From: an uncultured Burkholderiales bacterium
GTDB taxonomy: Bacteria > Pseudomonadota > Gammaproteobacteria > Burkholderiales > Burkholderiaceae_E
Length of the DNA stretch: 36,302 bases
Assembly (NCBI GenBank): GCA_903903975.1
Contig: CAIVAS010000216.1
Location: forward strand, 1 to 36,302
Reading direction: 5' to 3'
A program made the translations under genes and the position numbers. Below the pieces are notes generated by a model. The model did no database searches. It was not told where the DNA came from and worked only from the letters and a program-made list of their open reading frames with translations. Below, in pieces: positions 1 to 8,886 of this stretch; the first letter of the stretch is position 1; each line of letters begins with the position of its first letter.

Positions 1-1089
1 CACCTCGCCGGATTCATGTGCACCGAGCAGCCGGCCGTTGTCATCCATGACGCCCATGGCCTCGACGATCACGGTGGGCCGCCCACATGACAGCAGGCGA
101 TGACGAAACGCCGGATCGTGCACTGCCTGCGCCATCTCGACGGGCGACATGAAGGTGGTCGGAAAACCCGACTCGGTCTGCCCGAAGGCCTGGCACACCA
201 CCGGCCCGAATCGCTGCACCGCTTCGATGATCTTTTCGGGCGCAAAGGGTGAGGCGGCCGCGATCAGATAACGCAGCGACGAGAAATCGGCGTTCTGTGT
301 CTGCGAATGCGCGAGCAGCACATAAATGAGCGTGGGCGGCAAAAAGAGCGTGTCGACCCGATGCTTGCCGATCAGATCGATCATGGCCCCGACATCGGGC
401 GTCGACATCATGATCGTGGTGCCACCGAACTGGCCCATGCCCAGCGCCACGAAACCGCCGGCGTGCGTGATCGGCGCGACCGCCAGGTTCACCGGCGGCG
501 CGTCGTAGTGCAGGCAGGTGGCCCAGGCCATCGCCGCGGTCAGCATCATCCGGTTGGTGCCGACCGTGAGCTTGGAGCGGCCGGTGGTGCCGCCGGTGGC
601 GCCCTGAAAGCCCTGCGCGTCTTCGGCAATCCGCAGATCGAGCGGCGCATCGCTGGTGTCGCCCAGCCAGTCTTCCAGCGAGGGTGCCCGGGCATCGGTG
701 CCGTTGAGGCACACCAGCTGACCCAGGCTGGGCACGCCCGCCCGGATCTCATCAATCATGGGGGCGGCCGAGCCATCGAAAAACAGCACATCGCAACGGC
801 CAGCCGCAAGGATGTGCAGGATGTCGGGCACCGCCGCGCGCATGTTCAGATTGCACCAGGCCAGGCCTGAGCGCATGCCACCCAGCATGGCCACGAAGGC
901 CCGCGTCGAATTCGGGCTGAGCACCGCAAAGCGCTGGCCCGATCCGAAGCCCGACTCGTTCAGCCGCCGCGCAATGCGGTTGGTCGCGCGCCAGGCCTCG
1001 AGATAGGTGTAGTCGCCGCCGTCGCCGCTCAGCGCCAGACGATTGGGGTGCGTGAGCACGCCGCGAAAATACAGGTCGGTGATATGCAT
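1..1089 (-). CDS. AMP-forming acyl-CoA synthetase/ligase, partial (C-terminus outside window)
   Basis: The frame is open from an ATG at 1089 to the window edge, giving the first 363 residues of an ANL-superfamily adenylating enzyme, which normally makes an acyl-CoA from a carboxylate, ATP and CoA. Upstream of the ATG the minus strand reads GGGAGA, a good ribosome binding site. The phosphate-binding loop lies at about residues 163-173 and reads GATGGTTGRSKL, where the family usually has TSGTTGxPKG. The adenylate-binding motif is FGQTES (302-307) instead of the commoner YGxTE. A LFLPPTLI stretch (about 248-255) matches the family fold. The C-terminal domain with the catalytic lysine is missing only because the window ends. 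The gene is divergent from the amidohydrolase at 1364. The substrate cannot be told from sequence; an aryl or branched acid is possible. The family call is firm. Confidence 0.88.
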   Translation of the reverse strand, partial: MHITDLYFRGVLTHPNRLALSGDGGDYTYLEAWRATNRIARRLNESGFGSGQRFAVLSPNSTRAFVAMLGGMRSGLAWCNLNMRAAVPDILHILAAGRCDVLFFDGSAAPMIDEIRAGVPSLGQLVCLNGTDARAPSLEDWLGDTSDAPLDLRIAEDAQGFQGATGGTTGRSKLTVGTNRMMLTAAMAWATCLHYDAPPVNLAVAPITHAGGFVALGMGQFGGTTIMMSTPDVGAMIDLIGKHRVDTLFLPPTLIYVLLAHSQTQNADFSSLRYLIAAASPFAPEKIIEAVQRFGPVVCQAFGQTESGFPTTFMSPVEMAQAVHDPAFRHRLLSCGRPTVIVEAMGVMDDNGRLLGAHESGEV

Positions 1090-1228
1090 GATGTCTCCCG
1101 TGGCTGGCATCGGTTGGCCTGGCTAAGCAGTGACGATACCGGATCAGCGACCCGCATCGACGAGTGCGGTGAGCCTGACTGTCCGTCCGACGATGCCTGC
1201 CTGCGCGGCAATCATGGGTTGGTGCGAA

Positions 1229-1291
1229 CGCTGTCAAAGTGCACAGCGCCCGGGCTGCGCGGCTGGACAGCGTCGGGTCCGCCAGTTGACA
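1229..1291. promoter_or_regulatory. Divergent control region with inverted repeat and two TTGACA boxes
   Basis: The 274-base gap 1090-1363 separates two divergent genes. It holds an inverted repeat CGCTGT-N8-ACAGCG at 1229-1248. A TTGACA box on the minus strand (1232-1237) lies inside this repeat, and one on the plus strand is at 1286-1291. Neither has a convincing -10 hexamer at 16-18 bases, so these are candidates only. The repeat could be an operator for the ligase gene. Nothing else recognisable was seen in the gap. Confidence 0.3.
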
Positions 1292-1363
1292 ATCAGGCAC
1301 AAGCGCCGCCTTCAAAACAAGCAGATACCCCTGCAGCGGCGCCCCGACGACCCAGGAGACCTT

Positions 1364-3088
1364 ATGAACACTCATCAGACCGTGATCCGCGGCGGCACCG
1401 TCATCGACGGCAGCGGCGCACCTCGCCAGCAGGCCGATGTCGCCATCGACAATGGACGCGTCACCGAAGTCGGCGTGATCAAAGGCAAAGGCCATCGTGA
1501 AATCGATGCCCGGGGCTGTCTGGTGACACCCGGCTTCGTCGACATCCACACCCACTACGACGGGCAAGCCGCCTGGGATCCGCATCTGGCGCCGTCGAGC
1601 TGGCATGGTGTGACCACTGCGGTGATGGGCAACTGCGGCGTCGGTTTCGCACCGGTGCGATCAAGCGATCACGATCGCCTGATCGAACTGATGGAAGGTG
1701 TCGAGGACATCCCCGGCACCGCACTGCACGAAGGCCTGCCCTGGAAATGGGAGACCTTCCCCGAGTACCTGGATTTTCTGGAGACCCTGCCGCGCGACAT
1801 CGACCTCGGCGCCCAGCTGCCGCATTCGGCGGTGCGTGTGAACGTGATGGGATCGCGCGGTGTGGCGCGTGCGCCCGCCACCCCCGAGGACATCGAACAG
1901 ATGGCCGCCATCGCCCGCGAGGCCATCGAAGCCGGCGCGCTCGGCTTTACCACCTCGCGCACGATCAACCATCGCAGCATCAGCGGCGAGCCGATCCCCA
2001 CCTTGCGGGCCGGCGCCGATGAGCTGCTGGGCATTGCCCGCGCCATCGGCAAGACCGGACGCGGCGTGGTGCAGTTCGTGAGCGACCGGCTGCATCACGA
2101 AGACGAACTCGACCTGATCGAGCGCATCGCGGCCGAATCGGGCCGACCGCTCTCGCTGTCGGTCGCGCAGCACCATGCCAAGCCCGACCAGTGGCGCACG
2201 ATCCTCGACCGGCTGGCCAAAGGCAGCGAGCGCGGCCTGACCCTGCGTGCTCAGGTGGCCGCCCGCGCGGTCGGCATCATGACCGGCCTCGAACTGACAC
2301 TGAACCCCTTCATGTACAGCCCGGCCTACAAGGCGATTGCCGACCTGCCGCTCGCGCAGCGCGTCGCCCGCATGCGCGAGCCCTCCGTGCGTCGCGCGAT
2401 CATTGAACAGATGAATATCGATCCCGATGGCGTGCTGGGCAGCAATACCATCGAATCCTTCGGTCAGATGTTCCGGCTCGGCGCGATTCCCAACTACGAA
2501 CCGAACCCTGCCGACTCGGTCGCCGCGACCGCGCAGCGAGAAGGCCGTGCGCCAGGCGAGGTGGCTTACGACTGGCTGCTGGAGGCCGATGGCCGCGCCC
2601 TGCTCTATACGCCCTTTCTCAACTGGCACGGCCGCAACCTCGATGTCGTGCGCGAGATGCTGATGCATCCGGCCGCCATTCCCGGTCTGTCAGACGGCGG
2701 CGCGCATGTCGGCACGATCTGCGATGTGAGCTTTCCGACCACCCTGCTGCAGTGGTGGGGCCGCGACCGGCCCTACGGGCGCATCCCGCTCGAGCGTCTG
2801 GTCTCGCTGCAAAGCCGCAGCACGGCGATGGCGGTGGGTCTGGCCGATCGCGGCCTGCTCGCACCGGGTCACAAGGCCGACGTCAACATCATCGACTTCG
2901 AGGCCCTGCGCCTGCATGCGCCCGAAGTGGTTCACGACCTGCCGGCCGGCGGACGTCGCCTGCTGCAGCGTGCAGACGGCTATCGCCACACCCTGGTCAA
3001 CGGCATCGAAATCATGTGCAACGGGCAGGCGACCGGCGAGTTGCCGGGCAAGCTGCTGCGAGGCGCCAAGCAGCCGGCGATCGCCTGA
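1364..3088 (+). CDS. N-acyl-D-amino-acid deacylase-like amidohydrolase (DAA family)
   Basis: This 574-residue metal-dependent amidohydrolase resembles D-aminoacylases, which hydrolyse N-acyl-D-amino acids to the D-amino acid and a carboxylate in the cytoplasm. The ATG at 1364 is chosen over longer frames because CAGGAG lies 7 bases upstream and the protein then begins with the typical first beta strands. Visible family signatures are the metal-binding HTH motif (H62, H64) in PGFVDIHTHYD, the bridging cysteine C91 in MGNCGVGFAP, a VAQHH segment near residue 270, and the catalytic aspartate D444 in LSDGGAH. The length is slightly above the usual 480-560 residues. It is divergent from the acyl-CoA ligase and convergent with the sulfatase operon. 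The true substrate may be another N-acyl or cyclic amide compound; some relatives are annotated only as amidohydrolase 3. Confidence 0.88.
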   Translation: MNTHQTVIRGGTVIDGSGAPRQQADVAIDNGRVTEVGVIKGKGHREIDARGCLVTPGFVDIHTHYDGQAAWDPHLAPSSWHGVTTAVMGNCGVGFAPVRSSDHDRLIELMEGVEDIPGTALHEGLPWKWETFPEYLDFLETLPRDIDLGAQLPHSAVRVNVMGSRGVARAPATPEDIEQMAAIAREAIEAGALGFTTSRTINHRSISGEPIPTLRAGADELLGIARAIGKTGRGVVQFVSDRLHHEDELDLIERIAAESGRPLSLSVAQHHAKPDQWRTILDRLAKGSERGLTLRAQVAARAVGIMTGLELTLNPFMYSPAYKAIADLPLAQRVARMREPSVRRAIIEQMNIDPDGVLGSNTIESFGQMFRLGAIPNYEPNPADSVAATAQREGRAPGEVAYDWLLEADGRALLYTPFLNWHGRNLDVVREMLMHPAAIPGLSDGGAHVGTICDVSFPTTLLQWWGRDRPYGRIPLERLVSLQSRSTAMAVGLADRGLLAPGHKADVNIIDFEALRLHAPEVVHDLPAGGRRLLQRADGYRHTLVNGIEIMCNGQATGELPGKLLRGAKQPAIA

Positions 3089-3104
3089 GCGATCAGGTCA
3101 GCTG

Positions 3105-3133
3105 AAAAGCGCGGCGCCATGCGAGCGCCGCGC
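3105..3133 (-). terminator. Intrinsic terminator of the sulfatase/FGE operon
   Basis: A perfect 9-bp stem (GCGCGGCGC at 3109-3117, GCGCCGCGC at 3125-3133) with a 7-base loop sits between two convergent genes. Read on the minus strand the stem is followed by TTTTC, the signature of a Rho-independent terminator for the genes to its right. On the plus strand there is no T tract, so for the amidohydrolase it is at best a weak stop. Confidence 0.75.
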
Positions 3134-3151
3134 ACTCTTCAGCGCGCAAGG

Positions 3152-4150
3152 TCAGCGCACGCACCGGAATCCGATATGCCCGGCCGAACTGTCGGGCGAG
3201 GCACCATTGCGCGCCGACACCCGATAGCGGAAACAGTAGGACGGATGGCAGAGATAACTGCCTCCCCGCAAGGCCCGCACCACGCCGAACTCCGGGCGCC
3301 TGGGCTCCACACGCGGATCGGTACGCGGCACTTCGGCGCTGGCCCGGCGCAAGATCATCGGATCGAAGGCATCGGCACACCACTGCCAGCAGTTGCCCAC
3401 CATGTTGTGCAGCCCGAAGCCGTTGGGTGCGAAAGCGTCGACCGGCGCCAGCCCATAAAAGCCATCGGCGCACTCATTGCGATCGGGGAAACTGCCCTGC
3501 CAGACATTGCAGCGATGCTCGCCGCCCGGTGTCTCGTCGTCGCCCCACGGAAACCGTGCACCCTCCAGCCCGCCGCGCGCAGCCCGCTCCCACTGCGCCT
3601 CGGTCGGCAAACGCTTGCCCGCCCAGGCGGCAAACGCGGCGGCATCGGTCCAGCTCACATGGACCACCGGCAATGCGTTACGCGAATCGAGCGTCGAATG
3701 CGGCCCCTCGGGATGACGCCAGTCGGCGCCCGGCACCTCACGCCACCAGGGGGCGGCTGCCACGCCACGGGTCGGCTCGAAATCGTCGGGCAAGAGCCCG
3801 GCAAACACCATCGACGACCCGGTGCGTTCGGCATCGGTGACATAGCCGGTGGCGGCAACGAAGCGTGCAAAGCGGGCATTGCTCACCGCACAGCGATCGA
3901 TCTCGAAGGCGCTCAGCACCACCGGCCGCGACGGCCCTTCGCCATCGCGCGGATAGCCCTCGCGTCGATCGCTGCCCATGCGAAATTCGCCGGCCGCAAT
4001 CGGCACCATGTCGTCGCTGTCATGCAGCAGCGGATACTCGCTCGCCGCACCGCCCGTTCCACTGCCCATCCCACCGCTCGCCCCACCAAACTGAGCCGTC
4101 TGAGCGATGATCGGCGGGGTCGCCGATGGCGGTGTCCCTCCTGCGGTCAT
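3152..4150 (-). CDS. Formylglycine-generating enzyme (sulfatase-modifying factor, SUMF1/FGE family)
   Basis: This 332-residue protein is predicted to oxidise the sulfatase active-site cysteine to formylglycine using O2 and copper. The FGE-sulfatase domain runs from about residue 48 (MVPIAAGEFRMGSD) to the end. It shows HVSWTDAAAFAAWAGKRLPTEAQWERAARGG (split here by description: HVSW at 164-167 and LPTEAQWE at 181-188) and the pair of copper-binding active-site cysteines C301 and C306 in YLCHPSYCFRYRV, with the same five-residue spacing as characterised FGEs. The terminal GHIGFRCVR is also typical. The first ~45 residues are low-complexity Gly/Ala/Pro. The ATG overlaps the sulfatase stop codon (ATGA), which implies translational coupling to its likely substrate. 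The catalytic cysteines make it a true FGE candidate, not an EgtB or an inactive paralogue. An aerobic maturation route is implied. Confidence 0.93.
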   Translation of the reverse strand: MTAGGTPPSATPPIIAQTAQFGGASGGMGSGTGGAASEYPLLHDSDDMVPIAAGEFRMGSDRREGYPRDGEGPSRPVVLSAFEIDRCAVSNARFARFVAATGYVTDAERTGSSMVFAGLLPDDFEPTRGVAAAPWWREVPGADWRHPEGPHSTLDSRNALPVVHVSWTDAAAFAAWAGKRLPTEAQWERAARGGLEGARFPWGDDETPGGEHRCNVWQGSFPDRNECADGFYGLAPVDAFAPNGFGLHNMVGNCWQWCADAFDPMILRRASAEVPRTDPRVEPRRPEFGVVRALRGGSYLCHPSYCFRYRVSARNGASPDSSAGHIGFRCVR

Positions 4151-6411
4151 TGCCGCCCGAGCGTCGTATTTGCATGCAGCGCATCGCCCTGGCGCTCGCT
4201 GCGGTCGATCTTTTCGGGCAACTCGAACACCAGCCGATCAAAGCCGCCCTCAAAGACAAAAGGCGGCGCGTAGTCGGGGCTGACCGCCGACCCAGGGTTG
4301 CGGCCGATATTCAGGCCACTCGAAGAGATCATTTTCATGACTCGCGAGATGTCGATGCTGCCGCAGTCCTGGCCATCAATGCGAAGCGTTGCGCGTGCCG
4401 CCCGATCGAGTCGCTCGAACACCACCGCCACCTCCGACTTGCCAAGCGGCACCGCAATGCTCGACTCGACACGGCTGTGGCGACCGAAACAGTTGTAGTC
4501 GAAGACCAGCCGATCACCCAGCACATAGAGCGCCAGGCCACTGGTCTGCTTGCCATAGGCCAGCAGACAGCCCTGCGTGGTCGCGGTGGCCCGATCAATC
4601 GACGCGGTGATCGTGAAGCTGCGATTGCCAAGCGGCGGGGCGATGTCGGAGTTGAGATAGCTCACCGGCGGATGGAACACGAAGCGGCGCCGATTACGCG
4701 GATTGAAGATCCGTGGCGTCGGGCGCCACAGTTCGGGGCCGCGATCATCCAGCGGCAGCACACCGTTGCGACCAGCTTCGGCCCACCACAGCTCGATCAT
4801 CTCGCGCAGTTTTTCCGGCTTTTCAAGCGCCAGATCCTTGCTCTCGGAGAAGTCGGTCTCCAGGTGATAGAGCTCCCACGGGTCGGTGTCGTAGGAGGTG
4901 CCGCTCTTGTGGAAAGCCACCGCCTTCCAGCCGCCCGCCCAGATGCCACGGTGGCCGAACATCTCGAAATACTGGACCGGCTTGCGGGTCGGCTCGTTGC
5001 GCGCTTCGGCGGCAAAACTGTAGGCCAGACTGGTGCCATGGATCGGCTGCTGCGGCACACCGTTGACCGAGTCGGGTGGCGTCACACCGATGATTTCGAG
5101 CAGGGTCGGCGTGATGTCGGTGACATGATGAAACTGGGTTCGCACGCTGCCGCGATCAGTAATGCCGGCCGGCCAATGCACCACCAGCGGATCGCGCACA
5201 CCGCCGCCGTGGGTGTTCTGCTTGTAGCGCTTGCCCGGCGTGTTACCGGCCTGCGCCCAGCCCCAGGGATAGTTGCTGTGCGAATTCGGGCCGCCGATGT
5301 CGTCAAGGCGAGCCATCGACTCCTCGATGGTGGCCGGAATGCCGTTGTAGTAGCGCATCGAGTCGATCACGCCCATCGGGCCGCCTTCCTGACTGGCGCC
5401 GTTATCCGACATCACCAGGAACACGGTGTTGTCGAGCTCACCGATGGCCTGCAGGAACGACGCGACCCGACCGATATGGTGATCGGTGTGATCAAGGAAT
5501 CCGGCAAAGGCCTCCTGCAGGCGCAAGGCAAGCGTCTGCTCGGGCACGCTCAGCTCCGTCCAGGGCTTGACGCCAGGATTGCGCGGCGCAAGTTCGGTGT
5601 CGGCCGGGACGATGCCCATCGCCTTCTGGCGTGCGAGCCACTGGTCGCGGATCGCGTCCCAGCCGGCATCGAAGCGGCCGCGGTACTTGGCGATGTACTC
5701 GGGCGGCGCCTGATGCGGCGAGTGGGTCGCACCGAAAGCGAGGTAGAGAAAAAAAGGTTTTTCCGGGATCAGAGACTTCTGGTCGCGCACGAAACCGATT
5801 GCATGATCGACCAGGTCTTCGGTGAGGTGGTAGCCGTCTTCCGGGCTCTTCGGCTGATCGACCGAATGATTGTCGTAGTAGAGCTCGGGCACGAACTGAT
5901 CGGTTTCGCCCTGCTGAAAACCATAGAAACGATCAAAGCCACGACCGAGCGGCCACTGATCGTAAGGCCCGGCCGGCGAGGTCTCTTCCATCGGTGTCAG
6001 GTGCCACTTGCCGACCGCAAACGTGGCGTAGCCGGCCGGGCGCAGCATCTCGGCAAGGGTGGCGGCGCTGCGCGCAACCGTGCCGGTGCAGTTGGGATAG
6101 CCGGTATTCCAGTTCGACAGGCCACGCATGCCGACCGAATGATGATTGCGCCCGGTGAGCAATGCCGCGCGGGTGGGTGAGCACAGCGCGGTGGTGTGAA
6201 AGTTGGAATAGCGCAAGCCACCGGCGGCGAGCTTGTCGATATTCGGCGTATCGATCGTCGATCCGTAGCAGCCGAAATGCGAAAAGCCGGTGTCGTCGAG
6301 CAGCACCACGACCACATTCGGTGCGCCCTTGCGAGGCATCGGCATTTCGGGCCAGAAGGGTTGGGAGTCGGCGACCGTGCGGCCGATCTTGCCTTTGAAT
6401 GAGCTGCTCAT
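4147..6411 (-). CDS. Type I arylsulfatase (formylglycine-dependent, alkaline-phosphatase fold)
   Basis: This 754-residue sulfatase is predicted to hydrolyse sulfate esters to an alcohol or phenol and sulfate. The ATG at 6411 is preferred to an upstream in-frame start because the protein then begins just before the first domain; GACGTCACC precedes it with only a weak ribosome site. The sulfatase signature CSPTRAALLTG begins with C77, the residue to be converted to formylglycine. The metal-site LLDDTGFS (D39, D40) and VMSDNGAS are present, as is HSPHQAPPEY in the middle. The C-terminal third (after about 550) is a beta-rich extension found in the long class of bacterial arylsulfatases of 750-790 residues. 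No signal peptide is evident, so it probably works in the cytoplasm, where FGE acts. The stop overlaps the FGE start. The natural substrate is unknown. Confidence 0.93.
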   Translation of the reverse strand: MSSSFKGKIGRTVADSQPFWPEMPMPRKGAPNVVVVLLDDTGFSHFGCYGSTIDTPNIDKLAAGGLRYSNFHTTALCSPTRAALLTGRNHHSVGMRGLSNWNTGYPNCTGTVARSAATLAEMLRPAGYATFAVGKWHLTPMEETSPAGPYDQWPLGRGFDRFYGFQQGETDQFVPELYYDNHSVDQPKSPEDGYHLTEDLVDHAIGFVRDQKSLIPEKPFFLYLAFGATHSPHQAPPEYIAKYRGRFDAGWDAIRDQWLARQKAMGIVPADTELAPRNPGVKPWTELSVPEQTLALRLQEAFAGFLDHTDHHIGRVASFLQAIGELDNTVFLVMSDNGASQEGGPMGVIDSMRYYNGIPATIEESMARLDDIGGPNSHSNYPWGWAQAGNTPGKRYKQNTHGGGVRDPLVVHWPAGITDRGSVRTQFHHVTDITPTLLEIIGVTPPDSVNGVPQQPIHGTSLAYSFAAEARNEPTRKPVQYFEMFGHRGIWAGGWKAVAFHKSGTSYDTDPWELYHLETDFSESKDLALEKPEKLREMIELWWAEAGRNGVLPLDDRGPELWRPTPRIFNPRNRRRFVFHPPVSYLNSDIAPPLGNRSFTITASIDRATATTQGCLLAYGKQTSGLALYVLGDRLVFDYNCFGRHSRVESSIAVPLGKSEVAVVFERLDRAARATLRIDGQDCGSIDISRVMKMISSSGLNIGRNPGSAVSPDYAPPFVFEGGFDRLVFELPEKIDRSERQGDALHANTTLGRQ

Positions 6412-6463
6412 GGTGACGTCTCGACCTTGAAATGGTTGATAGTTGGCTGCGATTCGTGATGAC

Positions 6464-8797
6464 TCAGCGGCGCTCGAATCGCGGCAGGCTGAAGGCCTGT
6501 GTGGGAGGCGCCTCGCCGAGATGCCGCTCGATCTGCACCAGGCAGCTTTGCGCGCTGCAGCCCTGCGAGAGCATCGATGAGCCGGCATCGCGCGTCAGGG
6601 TATTCGGGTTGCCGTGAAGGTCGAGCGAGCTGGCGTCGCCCGGTACCTGCGGATCCCACCAGGCGCCGGTCGACAGCCGCACGACCCCCGGCAGCAGACG
6701 CGCATCGAGCCTTGCCCCTGCCAGACACGCGCCGCGGTCGTTGAAGACCCGCACCAGATCGCCGTCAGCAATGCCCCGACTCGCGGCGTCAGTCGGATGA
6801 ATTGCGATCGGCTCGCGACCGGCCACCTTGTTGGCAGCACTGAGCGCAGAGTGATCGAGCTGGCTGTGCAGCTTTGTGTGCGGCTGGTCGGACAGCATGT
6901 GCAGCGGATAGCGCGCCGCCAGCGGCGAGCCAAGCCATTCGACCGGCTCGAACCAGACCGGATGGCCCGGGCAATCGGCATAGCCGAAGCGGTCGATGCG
7001 CTCGGAGAAGAGTTCGATGCGTCCGCTTGGTGTGGCCAGCGGATGGGCGAGCGGATCGGCGCGGAACTCGGCGAAGGCCACCACCGGCTGTTCATTGGCC
7101 GGGAACCGCACGCCACCGCCCTGCCAGAAGCGCTCGAAGTCGGGCAACTCGACACCGGCTTTGGCGCACTGCGCGACCGACCCGGTATACAGATGCTCAA
7201 GCCACTCGTGCACGCTTCGGCCTTCGGTAAAGACCTCGGCGCAACCGAGGCGCTTCGCGATATCGGCAAAGATCGCATAGTCGTCGCGCGCCTCACCCGG
7301 CGGCTCACAGACCCGGCGCATGGCGATCATCAAGGGATCGCGCGTGGCATGACCGATGTCGTCGCGCTCGAGCGTGGAAGTGGCCGGCAGCACGATGTCG
7401 GCCATCTTCGAATGCGCGTTCCAGAACTGCTCATGGACCACGATGGTCTCGGGGCGCTGCCAGGCACGCGCAAGCCGGTGCAGGTCCTGATGATGATGAA
7501 AGGGATTGCCGCCGGCCCAATAGACCAGCCGGATATCGGGATAGCGGCGACGCTGGCCGTTGTAGTCGAACTCCCCGCCCGGGGTGAGGAGCATGTCGGT
7601 GATCCGGGCCACCGGGATGAACGCCTCGACCGCATTGCGACCCTGCGGCAGGGTCGGCCCGGGCAGCAGGCGGTATGGGCTGCCGATATTGTTGGTCGGA
7701 CCATAGGCGAGCGAAACGCCGCCCCCCGGCAGTCCGATCTGCCCGAGCACCGAGGCCAGTCCCACCGCCGCCCAGAAGGGCTGCTCGCCGTGATCGGCGC
7801 GCTGCAATCCCCAGGCGACATTGATAAGACTGCGATTTGCGGCAAGTTCGCCGGCCAGATCGCGCAGGCGCTGCGCCGACACACCGGCGATCGGTGCGGC
7901 CCACTCGGCGTCTTTCACGACACCATCGGTCTGCCCGAGCAGATAGGCCTGCCAGCGCTCAAAGCCCACACAGTGGCTGGCCAGAAATGCGCGGTCGTGG
8001 CGACCGGCCCGCACGATCTCGCAAGCCAGTGCCAGCATGACCGCGGTATCGGTGCCAGGGCGAATCGCAATCCATTCGAGTGAATCGGCCGGCGCCTGAA
8101 GGTCGGCCCCCACCGGGCTGAAATTGACGAAGCGACAGCCCGCTTGCGCGAGCTTTGCCATGCCGTCCTCAAGGTAATGCTCGGAGGCGCCGCCCGCGCC
8201 GACCTGCGAGTTCTTGATCGGCGCGCCGCCAAAACTCACAAACAACCGGGTGTGCGCTGCCAGCGTGGCCCAGTCGTGCTGATTGCCCAGGAAGTATTCC
8301 ATCGGGCAGATCACATGCGGCAGCAGCACCCGCCCCGCGCCCAGACTGTAGCTGTCGGTATGGCGCACATAGCCGCCGGCGGCGTTCAGAAAGCGGTGGA
8401 CCTGGCTCTGCGCATGATGAAAGCGACCGGCGCTCGACCAGCCATACGAGCCGCCGAAAATCGAGGTATTGCCATGGGCATCGATGACCCGGCGCATCTC
8501 GGTGGCCACCAGATCGGCGGCCTGGTCCCACGAGACTTCGACGAAAGGCTCGCGACCGCGTCCCTCTCCCCGTCGGGGATCGCCGGCAGGCCGATCGAGC
8601 CAGCCGGCTCGCACCGCCGGGCGCTGGACCCGAAGCGGCGAACGATAGGCCTCGAACATCGACAGCCCGATCGGCGACGGGGCACGATCGTCGCGAAACC
8701 CGACAAGACCGTTGGCGGTCGTGCCGGTTCGCTGAACTTCGTAGGCGCCCCAGTGCGAGGAAGTGAGCTCGAGTTCGAGCAGGGTGGCACGCGCCAT
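6464..8797 (-). CDS. Molybdopterin oxidoreductase of the BisC/DMSO-reductase (S/N-oxide reductase) type
   Basis: This 777-residue protein is a bis-MGD molybdoenzyme without an N-terminal CxxC [4Fe-4S] motif and without a Tat signal, the layout of cytoplasmic biotin sulfoxide reductase. S121 in IFGGSYGWSSAGRFHHAQ lies where family III enzymes place the serine molybdenum ligand. Other matches are SFGGAPIKNSQVG, GLQRADHGEQPFWA, LIYWAGGNPFHHHQD-like text near residues 415-430 and a C-terminal molydopterin-dinucleotide-binding domain with HMLSDQPHTKLHSQLDH. A GGAGAC ribosome site precedes the ATG. It lies 52 bases upstream of the sulfatase in the same direction, so co-transcription is likely. It probably reduces a sulfoxide or N-oxide; methionine-sulfoxide or biotin-sulfoxide rescue are the known roles of close families. 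The electron donor is not encoded nearby. An 8-bp inverted repeat (6449-6456/6475-6482) spans its stop codon. Confidence 0.9.
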   Translation of the reverse strand: MARATLLELELTSSHWGAYEVQRTGTTANGLVGFRDDRAPSPIGLSMFEAYRSPLRVQRPAVRAGWLDRPAGDPRRGEGRGREPFVEVSWDQAADLVATEMRRVIDAHGNTSIFGGSYGWSSAGRFHHAQSQVHRFLNAAGGYVRHTDSYSLGAGRVLLPHVICPMEYFLGNQHDWATLAAHTRLFVSFGGAPIKNSQVGAGGASEHYLEDGMAKLAQAGCRFVNFSPVGADLQAPADSLEWIAIRPGTDTAVMLALACEIVRAGRHDRAFLASHCVGFERWQAYLLGQTDGVVKDAEWAAPIAGVSAQRLRDLAGELAANRSLINVAWGLQRADHGEQPFWAAVGLASVLGQIGLPGGGVSLAYGPTNNIGSPYRLLPGPTLPQGRNAVEAFIPVARITDMLLTPGGEFDYNGQRRRYPDIRLVYWAGGNPFHHHQDLHRLARAWQRPETIVVHEQFWNAHSKMADIVLPATSTLERDDIGHATRDPLMIAMRRVCEPPGEARDDYAIFADIAKRLGCAEVFTEGRSVHEWLEHLYTGSVAQCAKAGVELPDFERFWQGGGVRFPANEQPVVAFAEFRADPLAHPLATPSGRIELFSERIDRFGYADCPGHPVWFEPVEWLGSPLAARYPLHMLSDQPHTKLHSQLDHSALSAANKVAGREPIAIHPTDAASRGIADGDLVRVFNDRGACLAGARLDARLLPGVVRLSTGAWWDPQVPGDASSLDLHGNPNTLTRDAGSSMLSQGCSAQSCLVQIERHLGEAPPTQAFSLPRFERR

Positions 8798-8817
8798 GAT
8801 GAATGTCTCCAGCCTGG

Positions 8818-8882
8818 TTGACCGTTTTCGGGAACTCTAGCATCATTCCCAATGACAGACCTGCCGTTCCAAAATACAGAAC
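8818..8882 (+). promoter_or_regulatory. Candidate sigma-70 promoter and IclR-type operators between divergent genes
   Basis: The 89-base gap between the molybdoenzyme and IclR genes contains TTGACC (8818-8823), a 17-base spacer and CATCAT (8841-8846), a 9-of-12 match to the sigma-70 consensus reading toward the regulator gene. Two short inverted repeats overlap or follow it: CATT-CCC-AATG (8844-8854) and GTTC-N9-GAAC (8866-8882). IclR-family proteins usually bind such sites near their own promoter, so both are candidate operators for control of both directions. The short arms keep this tentative. Confidence 0.4.
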
Positions 8883-8886
8883 AACA

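Noticed and set aside
3077-3100. 12-bp tandem echo of the amidohydrolase end
   Set aside because: Only 8 of 12 positions match, and the same bases form a GATCGC/GCGATC hairpin that explains the similarity; kept only as weak support for the repeat pattern.
4126-6180. Long open frame on the plus strand opposite the sulfatase gene
   Set aside because: It is antisense to a gene with intact catalytic motifs, has no recognisable domain and reflects the scarcity of stop codons in GC-rich DNA.
6449-6482. 8-bp inverted repeat across the molybdoenzyme stop as a terminator
   Set aside because: The loop is 18 bases, no T tract follows, and the sulfatase gene continues in the same direction 52 bases later.
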